A DNA stretch of 64,000 bases. Origin: Cytobacillus sp. NJ13. GTDB lineage: Bacteria; Bacillota; Bacilli; Bacillales; Cytobacillaceae. The notes beneath the pieces are model-generated. The model saw only the letters and a list, made by a program, of their open reading frames with translations. It did no database searches and had not been told where the DNA came from. This document shows, piece by piece, positions 51,772 through 60,151 of the stretch. Every line of letters begins with the position of its first letter. Position 1 is the first letter of the stretch. The stretch covers positions 3,871,501 through 3,935,500 of the forward strand of contig JAUCFP010000006.1 in assembly GCA_030348385.1 (NCBI GenBank). The letters are read 5' to 3'. The translations under genes were made by a program, and so were the position numbers.

Positions 51772-51802
51772 CCGCTTCCCTATCGGAAGCGGTTCTTTTT
51801 TG
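51772..51802 (+). terminator. Strong terminator without an obvious upstream gene
   Basis: A perfect 8-bp stem CCGCTTCC/GGAAGCGG with a CTATC-type loop and TTCTTTTTTG tail. The plus strand before it (51565-51770) has no convincing gene, so it may end a small RNA or a short peptide transcript. Confidence 0.8.
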
Positions 51803-51890
51803 ATTGATAACTGGAAAAGTATTGTCAAATGATAGAAAATAAAATAGAATATTGTCTAAGGATGATAGGAAAATAGGAGGAGTTAAAAAA

Positions 51891-52043
51891 TTGCTGGGTA
51901 AAGAAGGTCTCGATACATTAAATCAGCTTTTTTTGGACATGCTTACCAAAGCATATGAAAAGGGTGTTGGGGAAAAAGAAATGAGCGTTAACCAGCTTCT
52001 ATCAGAGATTGAAAATGACTTGAGAAAAATAGTTGGAAATTAA
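51891..52043 (+). CDS. Small hypothetical helical protein
   Basis: A 50-residue frame from TTG 51891, 10 nt after AGGAGGAG (51875-51882). The frame is open upstream to 51852 but without a ribosome binding site there. The protein is acidic and helical (LDTLNQLFLDMLTKAYEKG, ENDLRKIVG) with no membrane segment. A terminator lies 40 bp downstream. No family recognised. Confidence 0.45.
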   Translation: MLGKEGLDTLNQLFLDMLTKAYEKGVGEKEMSVNQLLSEIENDLRKIVGN

Positions 52044-52080
52044 CGAAACCAAATAGTATATAAAATATGAATGTAACATT

Positions 52081-52110
52081 AACCCTCTATATAGAAGGGT
52101 TTTTATTTTG
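52081..52110 (+). terminator. Terminator after the 50-residue gene
   Basis: AACCCTCTA and TAGAAGGGTT pair with a one-base bulge, followed by TTTTATTTTG. Confidence 0.75.
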
Positions 52111-52423
52111 CTTTGAAACACCCCCGGATTGAAGTAATTAATAAAGTTGCCTGCATTCAAAGCAAAAGAGATTTATAAAATTTCTAATAAATGAAAGGAT
52201 ATTTGCTGGTACTATCGAATAATATATAGTGGGGTTAAATTTAATTTAACTGCGAAGATGTTTTTCCCCGTTAATTTTCGTTTACAGTAGACTCTTCAAT
52301 CTTAGAACTTCAAACGTACCGCATATAGACTGATGCAGTTCCTGTACACTCCTGAATCTTCAATGATACTATAATTTTTGTGGTAGGATAATACTATTAA
52401 TTTTACTAAGTGAGGGAAAGCTG

Positions 52424-53311
52424 ATGAATTTAAGTGAGTATTTAATTGGCGACAGCTTACAATCTTTTCGTCAGTATAAAGGGTTAAGTGTTAAGGAGCT
52501 GGCAGAGGGTGTATGTTCTGAGGAAGAACTTATTTCATTTGAAAGAGAGAAAGCGTATCCAAGTCTTGAAACGCTGAATCAATTAGCAAATAAAATGAAT
52601 ATTGATCTTACGTACTTCTTTAATATTGCTTCGAAGTCTACCATAAATTATTCTACAGCTGTTATGCAGATTATTAATAAGCACAAGCGGAATTGGAATT
52701 ATAAGGCGATTTACGAAATTGTCCAAAAGGAATTGGAGAATCCGATTTTCCAGCCTGTCATGCTGAAGCAATTTTTAGTCTGGCATCAGGGAATCTGTGT
52801 GTTTTATCTTGAGAATGATTTTGATAAAGCGATCCAGCTGCTGCACGGCGCCTTAGACCTTACAAATGAAAAAAGGGTAAACTTATCGGAAAGAGAAGTC
52901 GAAATATTAACAAGCATCGCTATTTTATATAAAGATATGAACCATTATACCGAAGCTATTTCCATGTTCAAAAAAGGGCTTAATGATTTGGAAAAACTTC
53001 CGCATATCCTTGAGAGCAGAGGGAAAGTCAGGATTTTGTTTGGTTTATCCCAAGCCTTAACAGAGATCGGGGAATTCCAGGAATCCCTGGTATATTGCCA
53101 AAAGGGAATTGAGATTTGTATACATGAAGAAATACAATATTTGTTTGCTAATTTGCACTATCAAAGTGGAGAAAATTATATAAAACTTGGCAATAAAGAA
53201 AAGGGTATAGAGTTCCTTCAGAAAGCCATTTATATCTTGCAGCTGCAAAGAAATGATAAATTCATCCAAATTATTGAAACCGAAATGGAAAAATTGCTCA
53301 ATAAATGTTAA
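52424..53311 (+). CDS. PlcR-like XRE-family regulator with TPR domain (paralogue 2), peptide receptor candidate
   Basis: A 295-residue regulator: XRE helix-turn-helix (about 10-62; LSVKELAEGVCSEEELISFE, cited as LSVKELAEGV and SEEELISFE) and TPR repeats (about 75-290; YTEAISMFKKGL, FQESLVYCQKGIEIC, KGIEFLQKAIYILQLQRND). The fold is that of RRNPP quorum-sensing regulators, which bind a re-imported oligopeptide. A gene for an exported multi-copy peptide starts 45 bp downstream on the same strand, the arrangement of plcR-papR and nprR-nprX. TATAAT at 52370-52375 is the probable -10. Targets are unknown. Confidence 0.85.
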   Translation: MNLSEYLIGDSLQSFRQYKGLSVKELAEGVCSEEELISFEREKAYPSLETLNQLANKMNIDLTYFFNIASKSTINYSTAVMQIINKHKRNWNYKAIYEIVQKELENPIFQPVMLKQFLVWHQGICVFYLENDFDKAIQLLHGALDLTNEKRVNLSEREVEILTSIAILYKDMNHYTEAISMFKKGLNDLEKLPHILESRGKVRILFGLSQALTEIGEFQESLVYCQKGIEICIHEEIQYLFANLHYQSGENYIKLGNKEKGIEFLQKAIYILQLQRNDKFIQIIETEMEKLLNKC

Positions 53312-53355
53312 TATATAAATAATTCAATAAATTATGAATGAGAGGAGTTAATGTC

Positions 53356-53571
53356 ATGAAAAAGTTAATCTTAGCTGGGGCGTTGGCTTTAGGATTAATT
53401 GGCGCTGGAGCATCTTTCACGGGGAACCTGGAGGCTGGCATTCCATCAGAGCATAGTATTGGCAAACCTGCAGAGTTAGCTGGCATTCCATCAGAACACA
53501 GTATTGGCAAGCCAATAGAGTTAGCTGGTATTCCATCAGAACACAGCTTAGGAATTCCGTCAGAACATTAA
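53356..53571 (+). CDS. Exported precursor with four GIPSEH repeats, candidate signalling peptide
   Basis: A 71-residue pre-protein from ATG 53356, 9 nt after AGAGGAG; an ATG at 53338 overlaps no better site. Residues 1-27 form a signal peptide (MKKLILAGALALGLIGAGAS). The rest is three 15-residue units of the form AGIPSEHS-[IL]G-KPxEL, the last altered so that GIPSEH also ends the protein: four GIPSEH copies in all. It lies directly after the XRE-TPR regulator and ends in its own terminator. Export, proteolysis and re-import as a short pheromone are inferred from the family arrangement. Confidence 0.75.
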   Translation: MKKLILAGALALGLIGAGASFTGNLEAGIPSEHSIGKPAELAGIPSEHSIGKPIELAGIPSEHSLGIPSEH

Positions 53572-53587
53572 TATACACTCATTTATT

Positions 53588-53615
53588 AAAAGCGGTGCTT
53601 ACCGCTTTTTTTTGT
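53588..53615 (+). terminator. Terminator of the regulator-peptide unit
   Basis: A perfect 9-bp stem AAAAGCGGT/ACCGCTTTT with loop GCTT and a T run. Confidence 0.92.
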
Positions 53616-53672
53616 TTTAAAATATATATTGATATTAATAGTTAGTATGAATTAAGAAATAACGGCTAGGTA

Positions 53673-53732
53673 TTCAAATTTTTTCAATTTGAAAAGAGTT
53701 GACTTTGCTTAAGCATTAATTTCAAAAGTCAA
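53673..53732. promoter_or_regulatory. Two inverted repeats upstream of the ECF sigma promoter
   Basis: TTCAAATT/AATTTGAA (53673-53680, 53686-53693) and TTGACTTT/AAAGTCAA (53699-53706, 53725-53732) are perfect 8-bp inverted repeats in the 190-bp gap. Neither has a T tail; they may be operators. Confidence 0.35.
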
Positions 53733-53751
53733 TGATTGGGTTTTATATAAT

Positions 53752-53778
53752 TGAACCTCCTATAACTACTCAAACGTC
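53752..53778 (+). promoter_or_regulatory. ECF sigma-type autoregulatory promoter
   Basis: TGAACC (53752-53757), a 17-bp spacer and CGTC (53775-53778) follow the ECF pattern TGAAAC-N16-17-CGTC, 25 bp before the sigma gene. This implies autoregulation. Confidence 0.65.
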
Positions 53779-53802
53779 TAATTATAAGAAAGGAGGATTA
53801 AT

Positions 53803-54339
53803 TTGAATAATTTTCAAGAAAAAGGAAGCGAAAGCTTAGAAGTATTGGTTACTGAAATTATGAATGCCTATGGGACAGAACTATCCACTCTCGCTTTCTC
53901 CTATGTTAAAGATATAGAAGCGTCTAAAGACATTGTCCAAAATGTTTTTATAAAATGTTTTACGCATTTGGATGAGTTTGAAGGGCGATCATCGATTAGA
54001 ACATGGCTTTACAGAATTACGATAAACCAATGTAAAGATTATCTAAGGTCTTATTACATAAAAAAAGTTTTTCTAATTGGCCAAGTAAAAGAAGAAATAA
54101 CAGTGCATTCACCAGAATCGATTACGCTGCAAAAGTGGGATGAAGAACAGGTTGTAGCTCAAATAATGAATTTAGGCAAAAAGTATCGGGAGGTCCTTAT
54201 TCTTAGATATATTCAAGAGCTGGAAGTAAGAGAAATTGCTGAAATATTATCTATGTCTAATGAAACTGTAAAAACACGGATCCGCCGAGGGAAGAACAAG
54301 CTAATGCCTATGCTGAAAGGGGAATTTCTGTATGACTAA
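53803..54339 (+). CDS. ECF-family RNA polymerase sigma factor
   Basis: A 178-residue sigma-70 family factor of the extracytoplasmic-function group: region 2 (about 25-90; AFSYVKDIEASKDIVQNVFIK, cited as YVKDIEASKDIVQNVFIK) and region 4 (about 120-172; YREVLILRYIQELEVREIAEIL, cited as REVLILRYIQEL, then MSNETVKTRIRRGKNKL). The TTG start at 53803 follows AAGGAGGATTAAT. The next gene, overlapping by 8 bp, encodes a membrane anti-sigma candidate. It probably answers envelope stress. Confidence 0.9.
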   Translation: MNNFQEKGSESLEVLVTEIMNAYGTELSTLAFSYVKDIEASKDIVQNVFIKCFTHLDEFEGRSSIRTWLYRITINQCKDYLRSYYIKKVFLIGQVKEEITVHSPESITLQKWDEEQVVAQIMNLGKKYREVLILRYIQELEVREIAEILSMSNETVKTRIRRGKNKLMPMLKGEFLYD

Positions 54340-55684
54340 AAGACGTTCCTTAAAAAAAGCTTTTATAAAAAAGTATGGGGAGGATTTAATCTTTACAGAC
54401 AAGGAAATACAAGAAGTTATGCATAAGATACGTAACCAAAAAACTGTTTCTAATAGAAATTTTAGGCTTGTTCCTGTCTTTATGCTGGTTTTCACTCCTA
54501 TAGTTGCCATTGTACTTATTTTAAGCTCGACCCAGCTGATTAGCAATATTAAACAGGATGCATCCAAGGAAACAGAAATATCAGAGACACCGAATGAATT
54601 AGAAGTAATCCCATTCGGAGATATAGGGATTCAAAAAGTGAAAAGAGAAGGTATGTTTACCAGCATTGAACAAACTGTTGAAAAGAATGGTATTGCTATT
54701 ACTCTTCATGAAATGATGTATGATGGAACCCGTTTGTCTTTTATTTACTCGATGGATAAAAAAGATATCCCGGAAGACAGGAGTAATCCTAATATACCTG
54801 ACTTTAAAATGAACGTAGATGGTGAGCTTTTCGCAGATTACTCGATGGTTGAATCCATTGCAAGTGAGGACGGGAAAATACTGCATGAACTTCATCTATA
54901 TGAAGAATTGCCTGATCAATTTCAGCTTGAGATTATAGTAAACAATGTTGGAAAATATGAAGGTCCATGGGTATTCCAATTACCTGTAAATAAAATAGGT
55001 GAAAATACTTACTTTGCAAAGCCAAACAAAACGGCAACGAACGGTGAACTTAGTATAACTCTTGATAAGATGTCTTTCGCCGCGAGCTCTACCAATTTAG
55101 AAATCAGCATGAGCCAGCCGCTTGAAAGTTATAAAAAAGGAAACGGCAGTACATCTTACCTCTTTGAAGTATTGGATGATAAGGGTCAGCCTATAGCTCA
55201 TATGACTTCGGGTGCTACGGGAGGCGGTGAAAGAGAAGGGAAGTTTGTTGACGAGTTCAATGAATATTTTGAACCCGTCACTAAGCTGCCAAAGTCAATC
55301 ACCATTATTCCGTATATAGAATCAAACGGAGATTTGGAATTTTTTGATACCCCGCTAAATCAGAATTTGCCTCTATATCTTGAACAAGATTCATATGGCG
55401 GTATTGCTATTACTGAAATTGAACAAAAGAAAGGGGAGTTATGGATACATTATCAAGCAGAAGGTGTTACGGAAAACAGAAGGCGAGTTTTAGAATTAAA
55501 GGAAAAAGGAACAGATACGGAATTAATGCGATATGACAGATATCAAATCACTCCGGATGGCTATATAGCGAAATTTAAGACTTCCCAGCCATTAGAAGAG
55601 CTGGTTGTCAGTACATGGAAGAGGAATATTAAAAAGGTTGAGGGCTTAGAATTAAAAGTGAATGTAAATAATAATGGAGAATAA
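54332..55684 (+). CDS. Membrane anti-sigma factor candidate (DUF4179/DUF5643-like)
   Basis: A 450-residue protein with a basic cytoplasmic segment (1-45), one membrane helix (about 48-68) and a large extracellular beta-rich domain (about 95-450; ITLHEMMYDGTRLSFIYSM, ITLDKMSFAASSTNLEI). This topology and the 8-bp overlap with the sigma gene fit an RsiV/DUF4179-type anti-sigma factor that holds the sigma at the membrane until a signal arrives. The inhibitory contact itself is not visible. Confidence 0.78.
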   Translation: MTKRRSLKKAFIKKYGEDLIFTDKEIQEVMHKIRNQKTVSNRNFRLVPVFMLVFTPIVAIVLILSSTQLISNIKQDASKETEISETPNELEVIPFGDIGIQKVKREGMFTSIEQTVEKNGIAITLHEMMYDGTRLSFIYSMDKKDIPEDRSNPNIPDFKMNVDGELFADYSMVESIASEDGKILHELHLYEELPDQFQLEIIVNNVGKYEGPWVFQLPVNKIGENTYFAKPNKTATNGELSITLDKMSFAASSTNLEISMSQPLESYKKGNGSTSYLFEVLDDKGQPIAHMTSGATGGGEREGKFVDEFNEYFEPVTKLPKSITIIPYIESNGDLEFFDTPLNQNLPLYLEQDSYGGIAITEIEQKKGELWIHYQAEGVTENRRRVLELKEKGTDTELMRYDRYQITPDGYIAKFKTSQPLEELVVSTWKRNIKKVEGLELKVNVNNNGE

Positions 55685-55690
55685 TCACAA

Positions 55691-55728
55691 AAAACCCGAG
55701 CTCTATAGAAGAGAAACTCGGGTTTTCA
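55691..55728. terminator. Bidirectional terminator between convergent genes
   Basis: AAAACCCGAG (55691-55700) and CTCGGGTTTT (55717-55726) form a perfect stem with A and T runs on both sides, serving the anti-sigma gene and the convergent acyltransferase gene. Confidence 0.9.
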
Positions 55729-55731
55729 CTA

Positions 55732-56850
55732 TTATTGGAAATTTGATTTCACCCGCAGAGCGGATGTTTTAACACTGGTATTTCTCTTCTGCTTCTTAGT
55801 GCCCGGCACTGTTAATATATATTGATTAAGCGGTATTAATTGTATCGCTTTTACCATTGCAATTGAACCTAATAAAATTAAGGCATAAACAAAAGGAAAG
55901 AATGCTGTTTTCCAGACAAAATCCGGTGCAACTTGGATAAAGCTGTATAGAACAAAAGGATGTACCAGGTAGATGGCCATAGATAATGTTCCAATCTTGG
56001 TAATAATGCTGTTCAGCCACCTGATTTTTTGGATTTGTTCTCCGATCCCAATCACAAAAAGAGTAATGATTGGAATGTTGACCATATTCGTCACTCTATT
56101 AGACGGTGTGGATCCCATTGTTTTGTATTCCCATACAGCGGCAGCTGTGACAATTAGAACCGCAATCCCCAATAAAACTTTATATTTCTTTGAAAATGCA
56201 CGTAATGGTTCCCAGAAATAAGCGAGGAACCCGCCAAAAATAAAATAGAAAATCCAGCTTGGCAAAAATGCCCGCTGACTTAGGATACTTCCAAGGATTC
56301 CTTCGAATTCTCCAGGATTGAATGACTTTACAAAGTAATAGTTTATACATACTGCTCCGATCAGCAGCACTGGCCAAATCATTTTTGACTTAACTGCCTG
56401 CAGCAGCGGAAATAGCAAGTAAAACTGAAAGACAATGGACATAAAATATAAATGATAATATGCATTGCCAAATATGAAGTTCACCAGGAATTGCTTTTCT
56501 CCGGATTCTAATGGGTTTACGCCAAGTACTAAATACGTAAACAGTAAATAGAAAACACTCCAAAAGAGAAATGGCAAGCCAATCTTTGTAAATCGGCTAG
56601 TAGCAAATCTATAAAGATCAAAGCCCTTAAATCTTGCCTGATAAAATAGGAGAAAACCGCTAATAAGTGCAAACATTGGTGTTCCGAAGCGGCTGATTTG
56701 ATTGATAAATAATGTAAACTCGTTATATGTTTCACCGTGCTCATAATAGAAAGAACCAGAAACATGAACTGCAACGACAAATAGGCAGCCTATTGCCCTC
56801 AATATATGAATTTCAGAAATATGTCCGCGAGTATTACTCATTAATTTCAC
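55732..56850 (-). CDS. Membrane acyltransferase (acyltransferase 3 family)
   Basis: A 372-residue polytopic enzyme with about ten membrane helices. It opens with EIHILRAIGCLFVVAVHVSG (about 13-32), the AT3 start motif with its conserved Arg and His, and has SRFGTPMFALISGFLLFY. Such proteins transfer acetyl groups to surface polysaccharides or peptidoglycan; there is no SGNH domain, unlike OatA. It is convergent with the ECF sigma locus; in B. subtilis an acyltransferase of this family is a SigV target, but no ECF promoter is clear upstream here. Confidence 0.88.
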   Translation of the reverse strand: MKLMSNTRGHISEIHILRAIGCLFVVAVHVSGSFYYEHGETYNEFTLFINQISRFGTPMFALISGFLLFYQARFKGFDLYRFATSRFTKIGLPFLFWSVFYLLFTYLVLGVNPLESGEKQFLVNFIFGNAYYHLYFMSIVFQFYLLFPLLQAVKSKMIWPVLLIGAVCINYYFVKSFNPGEFEGILGSILSQRAFLPSWIFYFIFGGFLAYFWEPLRAFSKKYKVLLGIAVLIVTAAAVWEYKTMGSTPSNRVTNMVNIPIITLFVIGIGEQIQKIRWLNSIITKIGTLSMAIYLVHPFVLYSFIQVAPDFVWKTAFFPFVYALILLGSIAMVKAIQLIPLNQYILTVPGTKKQKRNTSVKTSALRVKSNFQ

Positions 56851-57074
56851 ATCCTTGAGAAGGATTAAATACCTTCTATATAGTATATGAAAGATGCTTC
56901 CGAATCCTTATTGTAAAATAACTTTAATATAAACTTAGCGTACCGTTAATAATGCATCCTGAAATTGGATAAGATGGGTTATCAAAGGAGCAGGATAGGT
57001 ATATCATATTGGTTTGTTAATTAAGTTTTGGGGAAATTGATTATGTAGGGGGATAAATAAAGGAGGAGTTCAAA

Positions 57075-57281
57075 ATGGAAGGATTCTATGGAACAGAAGA
57101 GTATTTTGAGCAAAAGGTTTCAAATTACCTTTCAAAAGATGGAGACGAAAATAAACTGTCAATAATTGCTGCCCAGCTGGAGTATGAAATCAGGTATGAA
57201 TTCATTTGCCATGAAAGAGTCAGGAATGAATGCCTGGAAAATTTATTTGAAGTCTGCGATCGTGTTCTTACAGAAAAATAA
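57075..57281 (+). CDS. Small hypothetical acidic protein
   Basis: A 68-residue protein with a strong ribosome binding site (AAAGGAGGAG, 57060-57069). It is acidic and helical (EEYFEQKVSNYL, LSIIAAQLEYEIRYEF, CLENLFEVCDRVL) with three cysteines and no membrane segment. It is flanked by gaps of over 200 bp and seems monocistronic. No family recognised. Confidence 0.6.
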   Translation: MEGFYGTEEYFEQKVSNYLSKDGDENKLSIIAAQLEYEIRYEFICHERVRNECLENLFEVCDRVLTEK

Positions 57282-57307
57282 CTAAATTGATCCTGGGTGA
57301 AAATAAA

Positions 57308-57383
57308 AATAGTATTTTCTTGAAATCTTCCTGTCCCTTTTGGTTTGATATCTAAAGGAGGAAAGACTTGAAGAAAATACTAT
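57308..57383. repeat. Long imperfect inverted repeat with embedded short ORF
   Basis: AATAGTATTTTCTT (57308-57321) recurs inverted as AAGAAAATACTATT (57370-57383), and pairing continues inward for about ten more positions with mismatches. The right arm holds AAAGGAGG and a TTG start at 57369 of a 28-codon frame opening MKKILFCLFL. It may be a leader peptide with RNA structure that hides its ribosome binding site, or a remnant of a small mobile repeat. Confidence 0.45.
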
Positions 57384-57458
57384 TCTGTCTATTCCTTAAA
57401 ACTTCAAGCTGTAATAATGAGAGTTTCCTCTTTCAAACAAAAGTTGAATATTAATACT

Positions 57459-57491
57459 AGAGAGTCTCTTAAGGGGGCTCTCTTTAATTTT
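57459..57491 (+). terminator. Terminator before the CWB2/PPC gene
   Basis: AGAGAGTC and GGCTCTCT arms followed by TTTAATTTTAAT. It would end any transcript of the 57300-57450 segment. Confidence 0.6.
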
Positions 57492-57596
57492 AATCTTAGT
57501 TTAAAAATATAAGATAAAAAACAGTTATTTAAACCTAGACTAATAGTCCTTGATAGTAATATAATGAATAGGAAAATTTTACAATAGGAGGAAGAA

Positions 57597-59951
57597 ATGA
57601 AAAAATCTTTAATTGTTTTCCTGAGTCTGGCAGTGTTCTTTTTCTTTACTCAGGAAGTAACCCACGCAGAAAGTACCAGATTATCCGGAAAGGACCGTTA
57701 TGAGACAGCAGTTAACATTTCCAAAAAAGGCTGGACAACAGCAGATACGGTTGTGCTGGCAATTGGGGATAATTTTCCTGACGCTTTAGCCGGTGGTCCG
57801 TTAGCTTACAAATTAAATGCACCAATCCTGCTGACTAAAAAAAATACTCTTGGGGAAGTAACCAGAAAACAGATTTCAAGTCTAAAGGCAAAAAAAGCAG
57901 TAATCCTGGGTGGCAAAGGAATTATTACGGAAAATGTCGAAGCGGAATTGCGCTCTTTGGGACTTTCCATTGAACGTATAGGCGGAAAAGACAGATACAT
58001 AACAGCCGCATTAATTGCGGACAAGCTTGGAACCAGCAATAAGGCCATTATTGCATATGGAAGAAATTTCCCCGATGCTCTATCCATTGCACCATATGCA
58101 GCCAGAATGGGATACCCAATTCTGTTAAGTGAAACGAAATCATTGCCGGAGATAACAAAGGAAAAACTTAAAGGGAAGTCTGAAACAATCTTTGTTGGAG
58201 GAAAGGGAATCTTAGCTGATAGCCTGCTGACTCAAGCGCCCAATGCGAAACGCGTTTCAGGGAAAGACCGCTATCAGACAGCAGTTGCAATTATTAACCA
58301 ATTCCAGTCCAAGGCTCCAGCAGCGTATGTTGCCACTGGTACCAGCTTTGCGGATGCATTAACAGGATCTGTTTTAGCAGCAAAGAATAATGGAGCTATG
58401 CTTTTGGTTCAGACAACAAAGCTTCCAGACGCTATAAAGAGCCATCTAAACTCGAATGTTTACTCAAGTTTGACTGCATTAGGCGGCAATGGAGCTGTTT
58501 CTAATAATGTATTAACTCAAATGAATGGTTTACAGGCGAATAATACCTTTGAGAAGTCAGCAAAAATTGATGTAAACAAAACTTATAGTGCCAAGCTGGC
58601 AGATTACGGGGATGAAGATTATTATCAATTTACCATTACTGAACCTGGAAATATTAGTTTGCAGCTTAAGCAAACCAGTGGTTCAGGCTGGTATGCTACT
58701 TTAATGACTGCAAATGGAGATTCTCTTGAGGAGTTTTCCACTAATTATAACTCTGGTGCTTCCGGGGTAACGAATAATTCAGTAGGACTGCCAAAGGGTA
58801 CGTACTATATTAAAATTGAAGATTATTCAGATGGATATAAAGTTCCATATTCATTTACAGTTAAATATACAAAGAGCAACAATTATGAAAAAGAGATGAA
58901 CAACACTATTGCAGCAGCAAATCAAATAAATGTGAATGCAGACTACAAAGGGGCTTTACAAGACAGCGGGGACCTAGATTATTACAAATTCACTTTGGCA
59001 GCACCAGGGCAAGTGGAATTGAAAATGGACCAGAAGCCTGGAGTCGCGTGGGAAGGCACATTACTGAATGAGAAAGGTGAAACATTTACATACTTCTCTA
59101 CTGAGTATGGAACGTATGCAAATGGAGCTACCAGCTATCGGACTGGTTTGCCAGCCGGAACCTATTACTTCCTGATTGATAATTATAGTGATGCACAGGA
59201 CGAAGAGTACAAGTTTAAAGTACAGTATATTCAGGGCAATTACTTTGAAAAGGAATTCAATAACACCATCGAAACTGCAAATATTCTAGAACTAAATAAA
59301 AGCTATAAAGGCTTATTAAGTAAATCCGAAACAGTAGATTTTTATAAATTCACTTTAGATTCTGCAGGCAAAATTAATGTAAACGTGAAAAATACCCCGG
59401 GTAAAAGCTGGGAAGTGCAGGTTATGAACCGTAATGGTGAGCAATATGCATACTTCACCACAAAATACGATGATTATGCAAGTGGCTACTCTAATGTTCC
59501 AATCGGTTTGCCGGCCGGGGATTATTACCTTGTCGTTGAAAATTACTCAGATAGTAAAGATGCTGATTATGAATTTAAAGTTAACTTCAGCGAAGTAAGC
59601 AATTATGAGAAAGAGTTCAATAATAGTGTTCAATCCGCCAATCCAATCAGCATTGGTGCACAAATATCAGGCTCCATACAAGGCGGAAATGACGATGACT
59701 TCTACTCTTTCCAATTGGATAAATCAGGGACGATTTCTTTAACAGCAAAAACGAAAGAAGACAGCAGCTGGTATTATGAAATCGTGGATGGATCAGGCAG
59801 AACGCTGCAGTATATGTATACACCTTATGATAATGTTACAGCAGAAGAAGTAACAGAAACGGTATCTTTACCGGCCGGAAGATATTATATAAAGATAGAT
59901 AACTATTATAATTCTTCCTTCCAGGAGTACTCATTCTCTGTTAAGAAATAA
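57597..59951 (+). CDS. Secreted protein with three CWB2 repeats and four PPC-like domains
   Basis: A 784-residue exported protein. Signal peptide about 1-24 (ending VTHAES). Three cell-wall-binding type 2 repeats (about 28-125, 126-218, 219-312), each with a GKDRYxTA motif and a DALSIAPYAA or DALAGGPLAY motif. Then four repeats of 105-115 residues (starting near 325, 430, 545, 660) resembling bacterial pre-peptidase C-terminal domains: NYEKEMNNTIAAAN, DLDYYKFTL, GLPAGTYY. No catalytic domain is seen, so it is probably a wall-attached adhesive or scaffolding protein. AGGAGGAAGAA precedes the ATG. Confidence 0.87.
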   Translation: MKKSLIVFLSLAVFFFFTQEVTHAESTRLSGKDRYETAVNISKKGWTTADTVVLAIGDNFPDALAGGPLAYKLNAPILLTKKNTLGEVTRKQISSLKAKKAVILGGKGIITENVEAELRSLGLSIERIGGKDRYITAALIADKLGTSNKAIIAYGRNFPDALSIAPYAARMGYPILLSETKSLPEITKEKLKGKSETIFVGGKGILADSLLTQAPNAKRVSGKDRYQTAVAIINQFQSKAPAAYVATGTSFADALTGSVLAAKNNGAMLLVQTTKLPDAIKSHLNSNVYSSLTALGGNGAVSNNVLTQMNGLQANNTFEKSAKIDVNKTYSAKLADYGDEDYYQFTITEPGNISLQLKQTSGSGWYATLMTANGDSLEEFSTNYNSGASGVTNNSVGLPKGTYYIKIEDYSDGYKVPYSFTVKYTKSNNYEKEMNNTIAAANQINVNADYKGALQDSGDLDYYKFTLAAPGQVELKMDQKPGVAWEGTLLNEKGETFTYFSTEYGTYANGATSYRTGLPAGTYYFLIDNYSDAQDEEYKFKVQYIQGNYFEKEFNNTIETANILELNKSYKGLLSKSETVDFYKFTLDSAGKINVNVKNTPGKSWEVQVMNRNGEQYAYFTTKYDDYASGYSNVPIGLPAGDYYLVVENYSDSKDADYEFKVNFSEVSNYEKEFNNSVQSANPISIGAQISGSIQGGNDDDFYSFQLDKSGTISLTAKTKEDSSWYYEIVDGSGRTLQYMYTPYDNVTAEEVTETVSLPAGRYYIKIDNYYNSSFQEYSFSVKK

Positions 59952-59955
59952 AACG

Positions 59956-60001
59956 AAAGACTGTTTCCAGTACACCAAGTGCTTGAAACAGTCTTTTTTG
60001 T
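59956..60001 (+). terminator. Terminator after the CWB2/PPC gene
   Basis: A perfect 12-bp stem AAAGACTGTTTC/GAAACAGTCTTT with a 17-nt loop and T run. Confidence 0.9.
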
Positions 60002-60151
60002 TATATATTGATTTAACCATGTTGGTAGCGTTTACAATAAAGTTACAAAATTCGCCGGAATTTTAATACTTTTTTAACAAAAAATGATAGTATTTTACTA
60101 TTTTTAGTATATAATCGACATGTCAGACATTAGACGAGAGGTGGAAAAAAG

